From contig JADKCY010000002.1 in assembly GCA_016718605.1 (NCBI GenBank), positions 496,001-560,000 of the forward strand: a DNA stretch of 64,000 bases, given 5' to 3'. This document shows, piece after piece, positions 24,781 to 36,147 of the stretch. Each line of letters begins with the position of its first letter. The first letter of the stretch is position 1. Source of the stretch: Lysobacterales bacterium (GTDB taxonomy: Bacteria > Pseudomonadota > Gammaproteobacteria > Xanthomonadales > Xanthomonadaceae). The notes below the pieces were generated by a model. It searched no databases. It was not told the DNA's origin and worked only from the letters and a program-made list of their open reading frames with translations. Both the position numbers and the translations under genes were made by a program.

Positions 24781-26994
24781 ATGATCAAGAAAAATGCGTT
24801 GCTGCTGGCGATGCTGGTAGCGATGTCCCCTACGCTCTACGCCAGTCCCACAGACGCCGAATCGCGTCCGATGAAAAACCAGGACTGGTGGCCGGAACGG
24901 CTGGATTTGAGTCCGTTGCGCCTGCATGGCGCGGAGTCGAATCCATTTGACGATGGCTTCAATTACGCGGAGGCATTTGAAAGCCTCGACCTCGAAGCAG
25001 TCAAACAGGATATCCGTTCGGTGATGACCACGTCACAGGACTGGTGGCCAGCCGATTATGGTCACTACGGCCCGTTTTTCATTCGCATGGCCTGGCACAG
25101 CGCGGGCACCTATCGCATCTTCGACGGCCGCGGCGGGGCCGATGGCAGCCAGCAACGCTTCGAACCGCTGAACAGTTGGCCCGACAATGTCAGCCTGGAC
25201 AAAGCGCGGCGCTTGCTGTGGCCGATCAAGCAGAAATATGGCCGCCGCATATCTTGGGGTGACCTGATGGTGCTGACCGGCAATGTCGCGCTGGAATCCA
25301 TGGGCTTCAAGACCTTTGGCTTTGCCGGCGGGCGCATCGATGAGTGGGAGGCGGACTCCACCTATTGGGGCCCCGAGCACAAGTTCATGGCGGATCAGCG
25401 TTACCACGGTGAGCGGCAGCTGCAGCGCCCCCTGGCCGCCGTGCAAATGGGTCTGATCTACGTCAACCCGGAAGGGCCCAACGGCAAGCCTGACCCACTG
25501 GCTGCCGCCAAGGATATTCGCGACACCTTCGGTCGCATGGCAATGAATGACGAAGAAACCGTAGCCTTGATCGCCGGCGGTCACACCTTCGGCAAGGCCC
25601 ATGGCGCACACAAACCTGACGAATGCCTTGCGGCCGATCCAGCCAGCGCGCCTGTCGAGCAGCAGGGCCTCGGCTGGAAAAATCAATGCGGCAAGGGGCA
25701 CAGCGAGGACACCATCACCAGCGGACTGGAAGGTGCATGGACCTCAACACCGACGGCATGGAGCATCCAGTATCTCGCCAATCTGTATGCCCACGAATGG
25801 GTGCAGACGCGCAGCCCCGCCGGGGCCATTCAATGGGTGCCAAGCAATGCCGACGAAGTGAAAACGGTTCCGGATGCACATGATCCCGACAAGCGCCATG
25901 CACCGATCATGTTCACCACCGACATCGCGCTGCGCACAGACCCTGCGTATACGGAAATCAGCAAGCGATTCCTCGCCAATCCGCAGGCTTTCGATGACGC
26001 CTTTGCACGCGCCTGGTTCAAGCTGACGCACCGCGATATGGGGCCGCGCGCACGCTACCTCGGTGCATTGGCGCCAACGGAAGCCTTGATCTGGCAAGAC
26101 CCGATTCCAGTCCTTGACCACACGCTTGTTGACACGTCGGACATTGCAGCCCTCAAGGCAGAAATTCTTGATACAGGACTCAGCGTCTCCGAACTGGTAC
26201 GCACAGCCTGGGCGTCGGCTTCGAGCTATCGCGGTGCCGACCTGCGAGGTGGTGCGGATGGTGGACGCCTGCGCCTCGCGCCGCAGAAGGACTGGGCAGC
26301 CAACAACCCAACGGAATTGGCCAAGGTACTGAAGGAGTTGGAGACCATCCAGAACGACTTCAATCAACAACAATCGGATGGCACCCGAGTTTCTCTCGCC
26401 GATCTGATCGTGCTGGGCGGTGCAACGGTCATCGAGAAGGCGGCGAAAGACGCCGGTTACGAGGTCGCCGTGCCCTTCAAGCCAGGACGGATGGATGCCT
26501 CGCAGGAACAGACCGACGTCAACTCCTTCGCCGTGTTGGAACCGAGCGCCGACGGCTTCCGCAATTACTTCGGTGCCACCAGCATGCACTCCCCAGCTGA
26601 AATGCTGGTGGAACGCGCCAATCAGTTGACCTTGACCATCCCGGAAATGACCGCACTGGTGGGCGGCATGCGTGTCCTGGATGCCAACACCGACGGCAGC
26701 AAACACGGCGTGTTCACCGACCGTCCCGGCGTACTCAGCAACGACTTCTTCGTCAACCTGCTGAACATGTCCACGCAATGGTCAAAGTCGAGCAGTGCCG
26801 AGGGCGTCTACGAAGGCCATGAGCGCGCCAGTGGGAAACTCAAATGGACAGCCACACCCGTCGACCTGATCTTCGGCTCGCACTCCGAGTTGCGCGCGAC
26901 CGCTGAGGTTTACGGTGCAGACGACGGCAAGCAGAAGTTTGTCGAGGACTTCATCGCTGCATGGGACAAGGTGATGAACCTCGGTCGGTTCTGA
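24781..26994 (+). CDS. katG: Catalase-peroxidase KatG with signal peptide
   Basis: Bifunctional heme catalase-peroxidase, 737 residues. The distal site Arg102-Trp105-His106 (IRMAWHSAGTYR), the adduct partners Tyr227 (GLIYVNPEGP) and a Met near 253 (FGRMAMND), and the proximal His268 (AGGHTFGKAHG) are all present, and the catalytically inactive second half follows. The N-terminus MIKKNALLLAMLVAMSPTLY is a clear signal peptide, so the enzyme is probably periplasmic, as in the KatP type. AAGGAGGAAG precedes the ATG. The AT-rich leader holds a near-dyad GACTATGGAATCTATC (24687-24702) that could be an OxyR-type site; weak evidence. Confidence 0.96.
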   Translation: MIKKNALLLAMLVAMSPTLYASPTDAESRPMKNQDWWPERLDLSPLRLHGAESNPFDDGFNYAEAFESLDLEAVKQDIRSVMTTSQDWWPADYGHYGPFFIRMAWHSAGTYRIFDGRGGADGSQQRFEPLNSWPDNVSLDKARRLLWPIKQKYGRRISWGDLMVLTGNVALESMGFKTFGFAGGRIDEWEADSTYWGPEHKFMADQRYHGERQLQRPLAAVQMGLIYVNPEGPNGKPDPLAAAKDIRDTFGRMAMNDEETVALIAGGHTFGKAHGAHKPDECLAADPASAPVEQQGLGWKNQCGKGHSEDTITSGLEGAWTSTPTAWSIQYLANLYAHEWVQTRSPAGAIQWVPSNADEVKTVPDAHDPDKRHAPIMFTTDIALRTDPAYTEISKRFLANPQAFDDAFARAWFKLTHRDMGPRARYLGALAPTEALIWQDPIPVLDHTLVDTSDIAALKAEILDTGLSVSELVRTAWASASSYRGADLRGGADGGRLRLAPQKDWAANNPTELAKVLKELETIQNDFNQQQSDGTRVSLADLIVLGGATVIEKAAKDAGYEVAVPFKPGRMDASQEQTDVNSFAVLEPSADGFRNYFGATSMHSPAEMLVERANQLTLTIPEMTALVGGMRVLDANTDGSKHGVFTDRPGVLSNDFFVNLLNMSTQWSKSSSAEGVYEGHERASGKLKWTATPVDLIFGSHSELRATAEVYGADDGKQKFVEDFIAAWDKVMNLGRF

Positions 26995-27023
26995 TCGGAA
27001 CATCGTCGCCACCCATGAACAAC

Positions 27024-27058
27024 CGCCGGTGGCCGCTTCAAGCCACCGGCGTTTTTTT

Positions 27059-27059
<1 letters not shown>
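27024..27059 (+). terminator. Intrinsic terminator of katG
   Basis: CGCCGGTGGC and GCCACCGGCG form a 10-bp stem with an 8-base loop, followed by eight T residues. It overlaps the end of the convergent rep gene. Confidence 0.9.
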
Positions 27060-29041
<1,982 letters not shown>

Positions 29042-29119
29042 GGCGGGTGGTTCACGGCAATACACGTGGGGCGCGGAGTCTAGCAGCCAGAACGGTCCGA
29101 CCGGGCTAAACTGCGCGGC

Positions 29120-29740
29120 ATGGCCAAGCTCTATTTCTACTACTCGGCAATGAACGCCGGAAAGACCACCACGCTGCTGCAAAGCGCGCACAACTACCAT
29201 GAGCGCGGCATGCGTACGCGCATCTACACGCCGCGTCTGGATGATCGCCATGGTGCGGGCGTTGTGGCCTCACGCATCGGCCTGCAGGCCACGGGGGTGA
29301 TCTTCGACCGCGAAGACGACCTGCTCACCATGACGCAGGCCGATATCGCTGCCAGTGGACCCTTGCATTGCGTGCTGGTCGACGAATCGCAGTTCCTGAG
29401 CAAGGCGCAGGTCTGGCAAATCACCGAAATCGTCGATCAATTGAAGATTCCCGTGCTGGCCTACGGCCTGCGCACCGATTTTCGCGGCGAGTTGTTCGAG
29501 GGCAGTCAGTACCTACTGGCCTGGGCCGATTCACTCACCGAGATCAAGACCATCTGCCACAGCGGCAAGAAGGCCACCATGGTGGTCCGGGTAGACCCGA
29601 ATGGCCGCGCCATCAGCGATGGTCCGCAAGTTGAAATCGGTGGCAACGACCGCTATGTGTCCGTTTCGCGTGCCGAATTCAAGGCGATCATGGCAGGCCA
29701 AGACCGGATCGAGCTGCAGCAGGCGACATTGCCCTTGTAG
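29120..29740 (+). CDS. tdk: Thymidine kinase
   Basis: Type II thymidine kinase of pyrimidine salvage, 206 residues. The P-loop YYSAMNAGKTTTLLQSAHNY, the catalytic segment CVLVDESQFLSKAQV, GLRTDFRGELFEGSQYLLAW and the lasso region ICHSGKKATMVVRVDPNGR are present. Only one cysteine is seen in the region where many relatives have a CxxC zinc pair. It is divergent from rep, with 78 bp between the starts. Confidence 0.95.
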   Translation: MAKLYFYYSAMNAGKTTTLLQSAHNYHERGMRTRIYTPRLDDRHGAGVVASRIGLQATGVIFDREDDLLTMTQADIAASGPLHCVLVDESQFLSKAQVWQITEIVDQLKIPVLAYGLRTDFRGELFEGSQYLLAWADSLTEIKTICHSGKKATMVVRVDPNGRAISDGPQVEIGGNDRYVSVSRAEFKAIMAGQDRIELQQATLPL

Positions 29741-29746
29741 TCCGGG

Positions 29747-29771
29747 AAAACGCGGATCAAATCCGCGTTTT
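29747..29771. terminator. Bidirectional terminator after tdk
   Basis: AAAACGCGGAT and ATCCGCGTTTT form an 11-bp stem with a 3-base loop 6 bp after the tdk stop. The A and T ends allow it to act on both strands; the convergent gene ends at 29906. Confidence 0.85.
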
Positions 29772-29905
29772 CGCAAGTCGTGGACGACCGTCGCACGGAT
29801 CAGTCAGGGCGGTGTTTGTTCCGCAGGAGCCGATGACAAACCGGTGCCGGACCCGGCACATGTGGCAAGTCCGGAACGGATGCAGTCAGACCCGCCTTGA
29901 AGCCC

Positions 29906-30703
29906 TCAGCGCCTGAGCAAAGACAGCAACCAGCCGCCCGCGCGGAGCTTGCGAACTGCCGCTTCGTCTTCGCGGAGTGCTTCGATCGTTTGCTGTTCCC
30001 ATTGGCGTATGGCAGCTTCGCGCTGTACCCGGGCCGCCAACGTGCGACGCACATCTTCATCCACTTGCTCGCGGGCGAAACTAGCGTCCTCGTGTGTCAA
30101 GTAGCGCGCCAGATTGTCGAACAGATCATCGGTGAGCTGGCGATGGGTGAACGAGCGGATCGTGGTGGCGAACCCATAGAAGTTGCTTAAGGTCAGGCGT
30201 GCGCTGCCCAGTCCTTGGCCGGCCTCGATCAGCAGTCGCAGCGGAATTCGACCGCGCGCCTGAAAACGTCCGGCGACGACATCACCATTGGCGTTTTTGC
30301 GGCCTTCCTGCAGGCCAGCAATGCGGTGTTTGGCGAAGGTGCCTGACAAGGTCTCCACACGCACGACACCCTCGACTTCCAGACTGGGACATTCGTCAGT
30401 CGCCACCTGCGCAAAACATTCCAGCACAATTTCCACGCTGTCGTTGCTGGGCATCGCCTTAAGTGTGAATACCGGGTCGATGTAGGCGATCACATCGCCA
30501 TAGCCCGGCAAACTGTAACTGACGCGGATACGCCTCTTCAGAAACGTCAAATGCGCGGTCAACTTCTTAAGGTATTCGTAGAGGCGCTGGACCGCCGGAC
30601 CCAGACGTTCAGACCAGAGCCCTTCTTTGGGCTCCTCGGGCAGCGCACTGCCAAGTGCGCGTCGTTGTGCAGATTCACGCTCCAGATCGTCAAGCAATCC
30701 CAC
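29906..30703 (-). CDS. Hypothetical protein, family not recognised
   Basis: A 265-residue cytoplasmic protein without signal peptide or membrane segment. The charged N-terminus (LLDDLERESAQRRALG) is followed by an amphipathic helix around LGPAVQRLYEYLKKLTAHLT, a mixed beta region (SYSLPGYGDVIAYIDP), and a C-terminal helical part rich in Arg, Gln and Glu. The GTG start has GGGGAG upstream. It is divergent from the M3 peptidase gene. Codon use looks like the neighbours, so it is probably a native gene; I cannot offer a function. Confidence 0.75.
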   Translation of the reverse strand: MGLLDDLERESAQRRALGSALPEEPKEGLWSERLGPAVQRLYEYLKKLTAHLTFLKRRIRVSYSLPGYGDVIAYIDPVFTLKAMPSNDSVEIVLECFAQVATDECPSLEVEGVVRVETLSGTFAKHRIAGLQEGRKNANGDVVAGRFQARGRIPLRLLIEAGQGLGSARLTLSNFYGFATTIRSFTHRQLTDDLFDNLARYLTHEDASFAREQVDEDVRRTLAARVQREAAIRQWEQQTIEALREDEAAVRKLRAGGWLLSLLRR

Positions 30704-30931
30704 AGAACTCTCCCCAACTTGGTGCTGGCCGACCCCTGTCCACGCGTGAAAGTGTCAGCTTCGTGGCTTCGGCTTGTGGTGAGTGTAGCGGCAGGTCATG
30801 GCCTGAGCACCCTTTGCCATTGAAATTGCCGTTGCCCTGACCTTCGGCACGGCGGAATCAACCGCCCAACCGTTACTATCGGCATTCCGCAACGTGGTTG
30901 CGAGACTTTTTCTCTGCCGTCGAGGTTTTCC

Positions 30932-33100
30932 ATGCGTCTCAACATGATTGCCGCCAGCCTAGCCATCGCCTTGGGTTTGGCCGCCTGTTCAAACGAGTCT
31001 CCCGCCCCCGTGACCGAAGATACCGTCAAGACCGAAACCGCCACGCCTGCGGCTGCCGAAGAAGCCAACCCGTTCTTTGCAGAAAGCGCCCTGCCCTACC
31101 ACGCGCCGGACTTCACCAAGATTCGCGATGAACACTATCTGCCCGCGCTGTTGGAGGGCATGAAGCGGCACATCGCCGAAGTGGAAGCGATCGCCAACAA
31201 CCCGGAAGCCGCGACCTTCGACAACACATTGGTCGCCATGGAAAAAAGTGGCGATCTGCTGCTGCGTGCCGCCAACGTGTTCATGAACCTGGCAGGTACC
31301 GATACCAACGAGACGATCCAGAAGATCCAGGCCGAAGTCGCGCCGAAATTTGCCGCCCATCAAGATGCCATCTTGCTTAATCCCACGCTGTTTGCGCGCG
31401 TGAAGTCGATCTACGACGCGCGTGACATGCTGAATCTTGATCCGGAATCCAAGCGTCTGGTTGAGCTGTATTACGACAATCACGTGCGCGCTGGCGCCTT
31501 GCTGGACGAAGTCACACAGGCCAAGGTCAAGGCACTGAACGAGGAACAGGCCAGCTTGATGACCGAGTTCCAGCAAGCCTTGATGAAGCAGACCCAGGCA
31601 GCCGCCGTGGTCATCGACGACGTGGCGCAACTGGAGGGCATGGACGACGCCGGCATTGCTGCGGCGGCCGAAGCCGCCAAAGCCAAAGGTCTGGAAGGCA
31701 AGTGGCTGGTGAGCATCACCAACACCACCCGGCAGCCCGTGCTGAGCCAGTTGAAAAATCGCGAAGTTCGTCAGCGCGTTTTTGAAGCCTCCGCCAATCG
31801 CGGATTGGCCGAGGGCGATGGCGACACGCGCGCACTGGTGTTGCGTCTGGCGACCTTGCGCTCCGAGCGCGCAGCGCTGCTGGGTTCACCCAGTTGGGCC
31901 GCCTATGCGCTGGGTAATCAGATGGCAGGCAAACCCGAAGCTGTGCAAACCATGCTGGCCGATATGGTGCCGCCAGTGATGAAGAATGTCGCCAGCGAAG
32001 CCGCTGACATCCAATCACTGATTGACCAGCAGGGCGGAGGCTTCAAGCTCGAACCCTGGGACTGGGAGTTTTACGCCGAACAGATTCGTGCCACCCGCTA
32101 CGACCTCGATCCGAATTTGGTGAAACCCTACTTCGAGTTTGATCGCGTGCTGCAGGATGGGCTGTTCTTCACCATGAACAAGCTCTATGGCATCAGCTTC
32201 AAGGAACGCAAGGACATTCCGGTTTATCACCCGGATGTACGTGTGTTCGAGGTCTTCGAATCCGATGGCAGCACCATTGGTCTGTTCTATGCCGATTACT
32301 TCGCACGCGACAGCAAGCGCGGCGGTGCATGGATGTCTTCGTTTGTCGATCAGTCCGATCTGTTGGGCAACAAGCCGGTCGTCCTGAACGTGATGAACAT
32401 TCCCAAGCCTGCCGAAGGCCAGCCTGCGCTGATGAGCTTCGATGAAGTGACCACGATGTTCCACGAGATGGGCCATGGTCTGCACGGCATGCTGTCGAAG
32501 GTGCGTTACCCACTCCTTTCCGGAACCAATGTGCCGCGCGACTTCGTCGAGTTCCCCTCGCAGTTCGAAGAAGACTGGGCCAAAGATCCGCTGGTGCTGG
32601 CCAACTACGCCAAGCATTACAAGACGGGCGAACCGATTCCTGCAGATCTGATGGCCAAAGTCCTGAAAGCCAGTAGCTTCAATCAGGGTTTCGACACTCT
32701 GGAGTACATCAAGGCATCTTTGCTGGATCTGGAGTGGCACAGCATCGGTACCGATGCGAAGCCGACGGACGTGGCCGCATTCGAGGCCGAAGCAATGGCC
32801 AAACACGGCGTAGACATTGCCGCCGTGCCACCGCGTTATCGCTCAGCCTACTTTGCCCACGCATTCCCTGGCGGCTATTCGGCGGGCTATTACGCCTACC
32901 TGTGGAGTGAAGTGCTGGCGGCAGACGCCTTTGCCTATCTCGCCACCAAGGGCGGCCTGACTGGCGAGAATGGTGATGACTTCCGCAATGGCATTCTGTC
33001 GCGCGGTGCGACCGTCGAACCGATGCAGATGTATATCGACTGGCGCGGCCAGGCACCAGACCCGAAAGCCCTGCTGAAGCGTCGCGGCCTGACCGAGTAA
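30932..33100 (+). CDS. dcp: M3 family metallopeptidase lipoprotein (Dcp-like)
   Basis: Zinc peptidyl-dipeptidase or oligopeptidase, 722 residues. A lipoprotein signal ends in GLAACSN, so the enzyme is anchored on the periplasmic side of a membrane. The zinc motif HEMGHGLHG lies near residue 511, with the third ligand region about 25-30 residues later (PRDFVEFPSQFEED). FAHAFPGGYSAGYYAYLWSE near the C-terminus is typical of the Dcp branch. The ATG at 30932 follows a pyrimidine-rich leader. It is most like Dcp; OpdA/PrlC is the alternative, but that is cytoplasmic. Confidence 0.92.
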   Translation: MRLNMIAASLAIALGLAACSNESPAPVTEDTVKTETATPAAAEEANPFFAESALPYHAPDFTKIRDEHYLPALLEGMKRHIAEVEAIANNPEAATFDNTLVAMEKSGDLLLRAANVFMNLAGTDTNETIQKIQAEVAPKFAAHQDAILLNPTLFARVKSIYDARDMLNLDPESKRLVELYYDNHVRAGALLDEVTQAKVKALNEEQASLMTEFQQALMKQTQAAAVVIDDVAQLEGMDDAGIAAAAEAAKAKGLEGKWLVSITNTTRQPVLSQLKNREVRQRVFEASANRGLAEGDGDTRALVLRLATLRSERAALLGSPSWAAYALGNQMAGKPEAVQTMLADMVPPVMKNVASEAADIQSLIDQQGGGFKLEPWDWEFYAEQIRATRYDLDPNLVKPYFEFDRVLQDGLFFTMNKLYGISFKERKDIPVYHPDVRVFEVFESDGSTIGLFYADYFARDSKRGGAWMSSFVDQSDLLGNKPVVLNVMNIPKPAEGQPALMSFDEVTTMFHEMGHGLHGMLSKVRYPLLSGTNVPRDFVEFPSQFEEDWAKDPLVLANYAKHYKTGEPIPADLMAKVLKASSFNQGFDTLEYIKASLLDLEWHSIGTDAKPTDVAAFEAEAMAKHGVDIAAVPPRYRSAYFAHAFPGGYSAGYYAYLWSEVLAADAFAYLATKGGLTGENGDDFRNGILSRGATVEPMQMYIDWRGQAPDPKALLKRRGLTE

Positions 33101-33137
33101 GCTCGCGAGAGGTCCGGAGCAACCAAGGGTCGTCCTC

Positions 33138-33175
33138 ACAACGCCCGCGTCGATCACCATCGTCGCGGGCGTTTT
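33138..33175 (+). terminator. Intrinsic terminator after the M3 peptidase gene
   Basis: AACGCCCGCG pairs with CGCGGGCGTT across a 14-base loop and is followed by TTCTTT. It lies about 40 bp after the stop codon. Confidence 0.75.
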
Positions 33176-33197
33176 CTTTGTGTCAAAGGAGAATTGC

Positions 33198-35150
33198 ATG
33201 TTCCATTCAAATCGCGCGCGCGCGCACTGCCTCGTCGCCATCAGCCTGATCGGTCTCAACCCCAGTCACGCCGCTGAACGCATCGAAGTGGGCAATCGCA
33301 TTTCTGAAGGTTTGCCGACGTTGTCGGCCGATTTGGCATCGCGTTTGGCGCGCTACCAGAACACGCGCGGCGCAACGTTCGCTGGTTGGCAGCCTGACGG
33401 CTCCATGGTGATCACGACCCGTTTTGCTGAAACAAATCAGGTTCACCGCGTGCGTACTCCAATGGGCATGCGCGAGCAAATCACCTTCTACAGCGAACCC
33501 ACCTCGGCGGTTGCCGCGCAACCCACCCAAGGCGGCGCGGGCTTCGTGTTCGCCAAGGATGAGGGCGGCTCCGAGTTCTGGCAGTTGTATCACTACGACC
33601 TCGAACGTCGTGAAACCACGCAAGTCAGTCCTGCTGGCCGCAGTCGCAACGAGTACCCATTGTGGTCCCACGATGGGCGGAAATTGGCGTTTACCAGCAC
33701 AGCGCGTAACGGTAAAGACAGCGACATCTGGATTCGTCCACTAGGCGGCGATGCCCGCATCGTGCTCAGCGAGGGCGGTACCTGGTACGCCAACGATTTC
33801 TCATCAGACGGTAAGAAGTTGTTGGTCAGTCGCTACGTGTCCATCAACGAAAGCTATCCAGGCGAATTGGACCTCGGCACAGGAAAGCTGGAGATGTTTC
33901 CGGTGGAGGGAAGCAAAGCGGCATTCGGTCAATTTCGCTACGCGCCGGATGGTGATGCGGCGTACTTCATCTCGGACGAAAACAGCGAGTTCAAACGCCT
34001 GCAGTTGCACGCCCCCGGCATGGCACAATCCGAAGTGTTGACCGCGAAGCTGCCATGGGACATCACCCAGTTCGATATCGCAGATGACGGCAAACACCTC
34101 GCCTACGTCAGCAATGAGGGTGGGATTTCACAGCTGCACGTGGTGACCGTTCCCGAGCATCGTGCAGTGCCACTGCCAGCGCTCCCCATCGGGGTAATCG
34201 GCAATCTGGGATTCGCTCCAGACGGCCATCGAATTGCGCTGACGCTGAATTCCGCCACCTCGCCGAGTGATGTCTTCGTGGTCGATCTGGCTGACCAGTC
34301 CTTGACCCGTTGGACCGAGGGCGAAGTTGGTGGCTTGGATGCACGGCAGTTCGTGGCACCGCAACTGATCGAATTTGCCAGCTTTGATGAACGCCGGATT
34401 CCGGCATTTTTCTATCAGCCTGCAGGTGTCGCGTCAGGCGCGCCGCGCCCGGTGGTCATCGTCATCCATGGCGGCCCGGAAGCCCAATCGCTACCGATCT
34501 TCAACCCGAGCATCCAATTCATGGTCAACGAACTGGGCATGGCGGTACTGGTTCCCAACGTCCGCGGTTCGGCAGGCTACGGCAAGACCTGGTTGACACT
34601 GGATAACGGCTTCAAACGCAAGGATTCAGTCAAGGACATCGGCGCTCTGCTGGACTGGATCGCCAACCAACCGACACTGGACGCCAAGCGCGTTGGTGTC
34701 ATGGGGGGAAGCTATGGCGGATACATGGTATTGGCGTCGCTAGTGGACTATGCCGACCGCATCGCTGCGGGCATCGATATCGTCGGCATTTCGCACTTCA
34801 CCACCTTTCTGGAGGCAACAGAAAGCTACCGGCGAGACTTGCGGCGCGCAGAGTATGGCGATGAACGCGATCCGGAAATGCGCGCATTCTTCGAAGCCAT
34901 CGCGCCGCTCAATAACGCGCACAAGATCACCTCACCGCTATTTGTGGCGCAGGGCACCAATGATCCGCGCGTGCCAGTCAGCGAGGCCGAACAGATCGTG
35001 CGCGCGGTACGGGAACAGGATGGCGATGTCTGGTATCTGGCATTCAAGGACGAAGGACACGGCTTCGCAAAGAAGGCCAATGCCGACTATTTCGGCACCG
35101 CCGCCATGCAGTTCTGGCAGACGCATTTGTTGAGCAATCCACAGCCCTAA
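33198..35150 (+). CDS. Secreted S9 family prolyl oligopeptidase / dipeptidyl peptidase
   Basis: Serine peptidase of 650 residues with a signal peptide (HCLVAISLIGLNPSHAAE). A beta-propeller of about residues 45-390 (WSHDGRKLAFTSTARNG, FAPDGHRIALTLNS) is followed by an alpha/beta-hydrolase domain. It has the nucleophile Ser505 in GGSYGGYMVLASL, the acid in GTNDPRVPVSEAEQ and the His in DEGHGFAKKAN. I start at the ATG at 33198, 7 bases after AAAGGAGAA. It follows the M3 peptidase in the same direction behind a terminator, so both may serve periplasmic peptide breakdown while expressed separately. Confidence 0.93.
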   Translation: MFHSNRARAHCLVAISLIGLNPSHAAERIEVGNRISEGLPTLSADLASRLARYQNTRGATFAGWQPDGSMVITTRFAETNQVHRVRTPMGMREQITFYSEPTSAVAAQPTQGGAGFVFAKDEGGSEFWQLYHYDLERRETTQVSPAGRSRNEYPLWSHDGRKLAFTSTARNGKDSDIWIRPLGGDARIVLSEGGTWYANDFSSDGKKLLVSRYVSINESYPGELDLGTGKLEMFPVEGSKAAFGQFRYAPDGDAAYFISDENSEFKRLQLHAPGMAQSEVLTAKLPWDITQFDIADDGKHLAYVSNEGGISQLHVVTVPEHRAVPLPALPIGVIGNLGFAPDGHRIALTLNSATSPSDVFVVDLADQSLTRWTEGEVGGLDARQFVAPQLIEFASFDERRIPAFFYQPAGVASGAPRPVVIVIHGGPEAQSLPIFNPSIQFMVNELGMAVLVPNVRGSAGYGKTWLTLDNGFKRKDSVKDIGALLDWIANQPTLDAKRVGVMGGSYGGYMVLASLVDYADRIAAGIDIVGISHFTTFLEATESYRRDLRRAEYGDERDPEMRAFFEAIAPLNNAHKITSPLFVAQGTNDPRVPVSEAEQIVRAVREQDGDVWYLAFKDEGHGFAKKANADYFGTAAMQFWQTHLLSNPQP

Positions 35151-35160
35151 CCGGAGCCTC

Positions 35161-35193
35161 GTGGCAGCCGCAAAGGGTCAATACGGCTGCCAC
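35161..35193. terminator. Hairpin between convergent genes, probable terminator
   Basis: GTGGCAGCCG and CGGCTGCCAC form a perfect 10-bp stem with a 13-base loop between the S9 peptidase and ctaB stops. There is no clear T run on either side. Confidence 0.5.
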
Positions 35194-35226
35194 GATTCCT
35201 CGCTGGATTGGACCGGCACCAGTGAA

Positions 35227-36120
35227 TCAGGAAAACGTCACCGCGACCTTCGCGGCGGGCAACAGGTAGTGATCCACGAGCAAGAAAGCGAATAGCGCCA
35301 TCAGGTAGACGATCGAGTACTTGAACACCTCCATCGCGAAATAGTCGTTCGGTGGATTGAGCAGACGAACCGCGTAGTACAGGAAGACGAGATTCAAGAT
35401 CACCGCGCCGCCGAGATAGAACACGCCGCTCATGCCGGTAATCCAGGGCAGCAGGGTGGCGAGGAACAGCAGCACGGTATAGAACAACACATGCCAGCGC
35501 GTGTAGGGAATGCCATGCGTCACCGGCAGCATGGGAATCTCGGCGCGCGCATAGTCATCCCGTCGAAAAATCGCCAGCGCCCAGAAATGCGGTGGTGTCC
35601 AGATGAAGATGATCAAGAACAACAGCAAGGCATGCGGATCGACCTCCCCTGTCACCGCCGCCCAGCCCAGCACGGGCGGAGCGGCGCCCGCCGCCCCCCC
35701 AATCACGATGTTTTGCGGTGTCGCGCGCTTCAGGTAAGCGGTATAGATCACCGCATAGCCAATCAAGGACGCAAAAGTCAGCAGTGCCGTCAGCATATTG
35801 ACCCAAAGCACCAAGATCAGCATCGATGCCGCACCCAGCCCGACCGCAAATACCAAGACTTGCGTCCCACTGAGATGTCCAGCCGGTAGTGGACGATGCT
35901 GGGTGCGCGCCATCAAGGCATCAATCCGCTGATCAATCAGATGGTTGATCGCGGCTGCCGATGCCGCCGCCAGCCAGATACCGAGATTGCCGAACAGCAA
36001 GGCTCGCCAGGGCGGGATGCCCGGAACCGCCAGCAACATACCGACGAACGCGGTGAACACGATCAACGCGACCACGCGTGGTTTGGTTAGCGGCCAATAC
36101 TGGCGAAAGGTGGTTTGCAT
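35227..36120 (-). CDS. ctaB: Protoheme IX farnesyltransferase (heme O synthase)
   Basis: Integral membrane prenyltransferase that adds farnesyl to heme B, giving heme O for the aa3 oxidase. The 297 residues show about nine hydrophobic segments and the first Asp-rich motif in NHLIDQRIDALMARTQHRPL, with the second loop region YTAYLKRATPQNIVIGGAAG. It is the last gene of the SURF1-Sco-like-ctaA-ctaB run, 27 bp after ctaA. Also called cyoE in bo3-type operons; ctaB suits the aa3 context. Confidence 0.95.
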   Translation of the reverse strand: MQTTFRQYWPLTKPRVVALIVFTAFVGMLLAVPGIPPWRALLFGNLGIWLAAASAAAINHLIDQRIDALMARTQHRPLPAGHLSGTQVLVFAVGLGAASMLILVLWVNMLTALLTFASLIGYAVIYTAYLKRATPQNIVIGGAAGAAPPVLGWAAVTGEVDPHALLLFLIIFIWTPPHFWALAIFRRDDYARAEIPMLPVTHGIPYTRWHVLFYTVLLFLATLLPWITGMSGVFYLGGAVILNLVFLYYAVRLLNPPNDYFAMEVFKYSIVYLMALFAFLLVDHYLLPAAKVAVTFS

Positions 36121-36147
36121 GCAGTTTCCGGAAGCGAAGCAGCGCGG

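Noticed and set aside
25744..26778. Open frame of 344 codons on the minus strand
   Set aside because: Antisense to katG, no family features.
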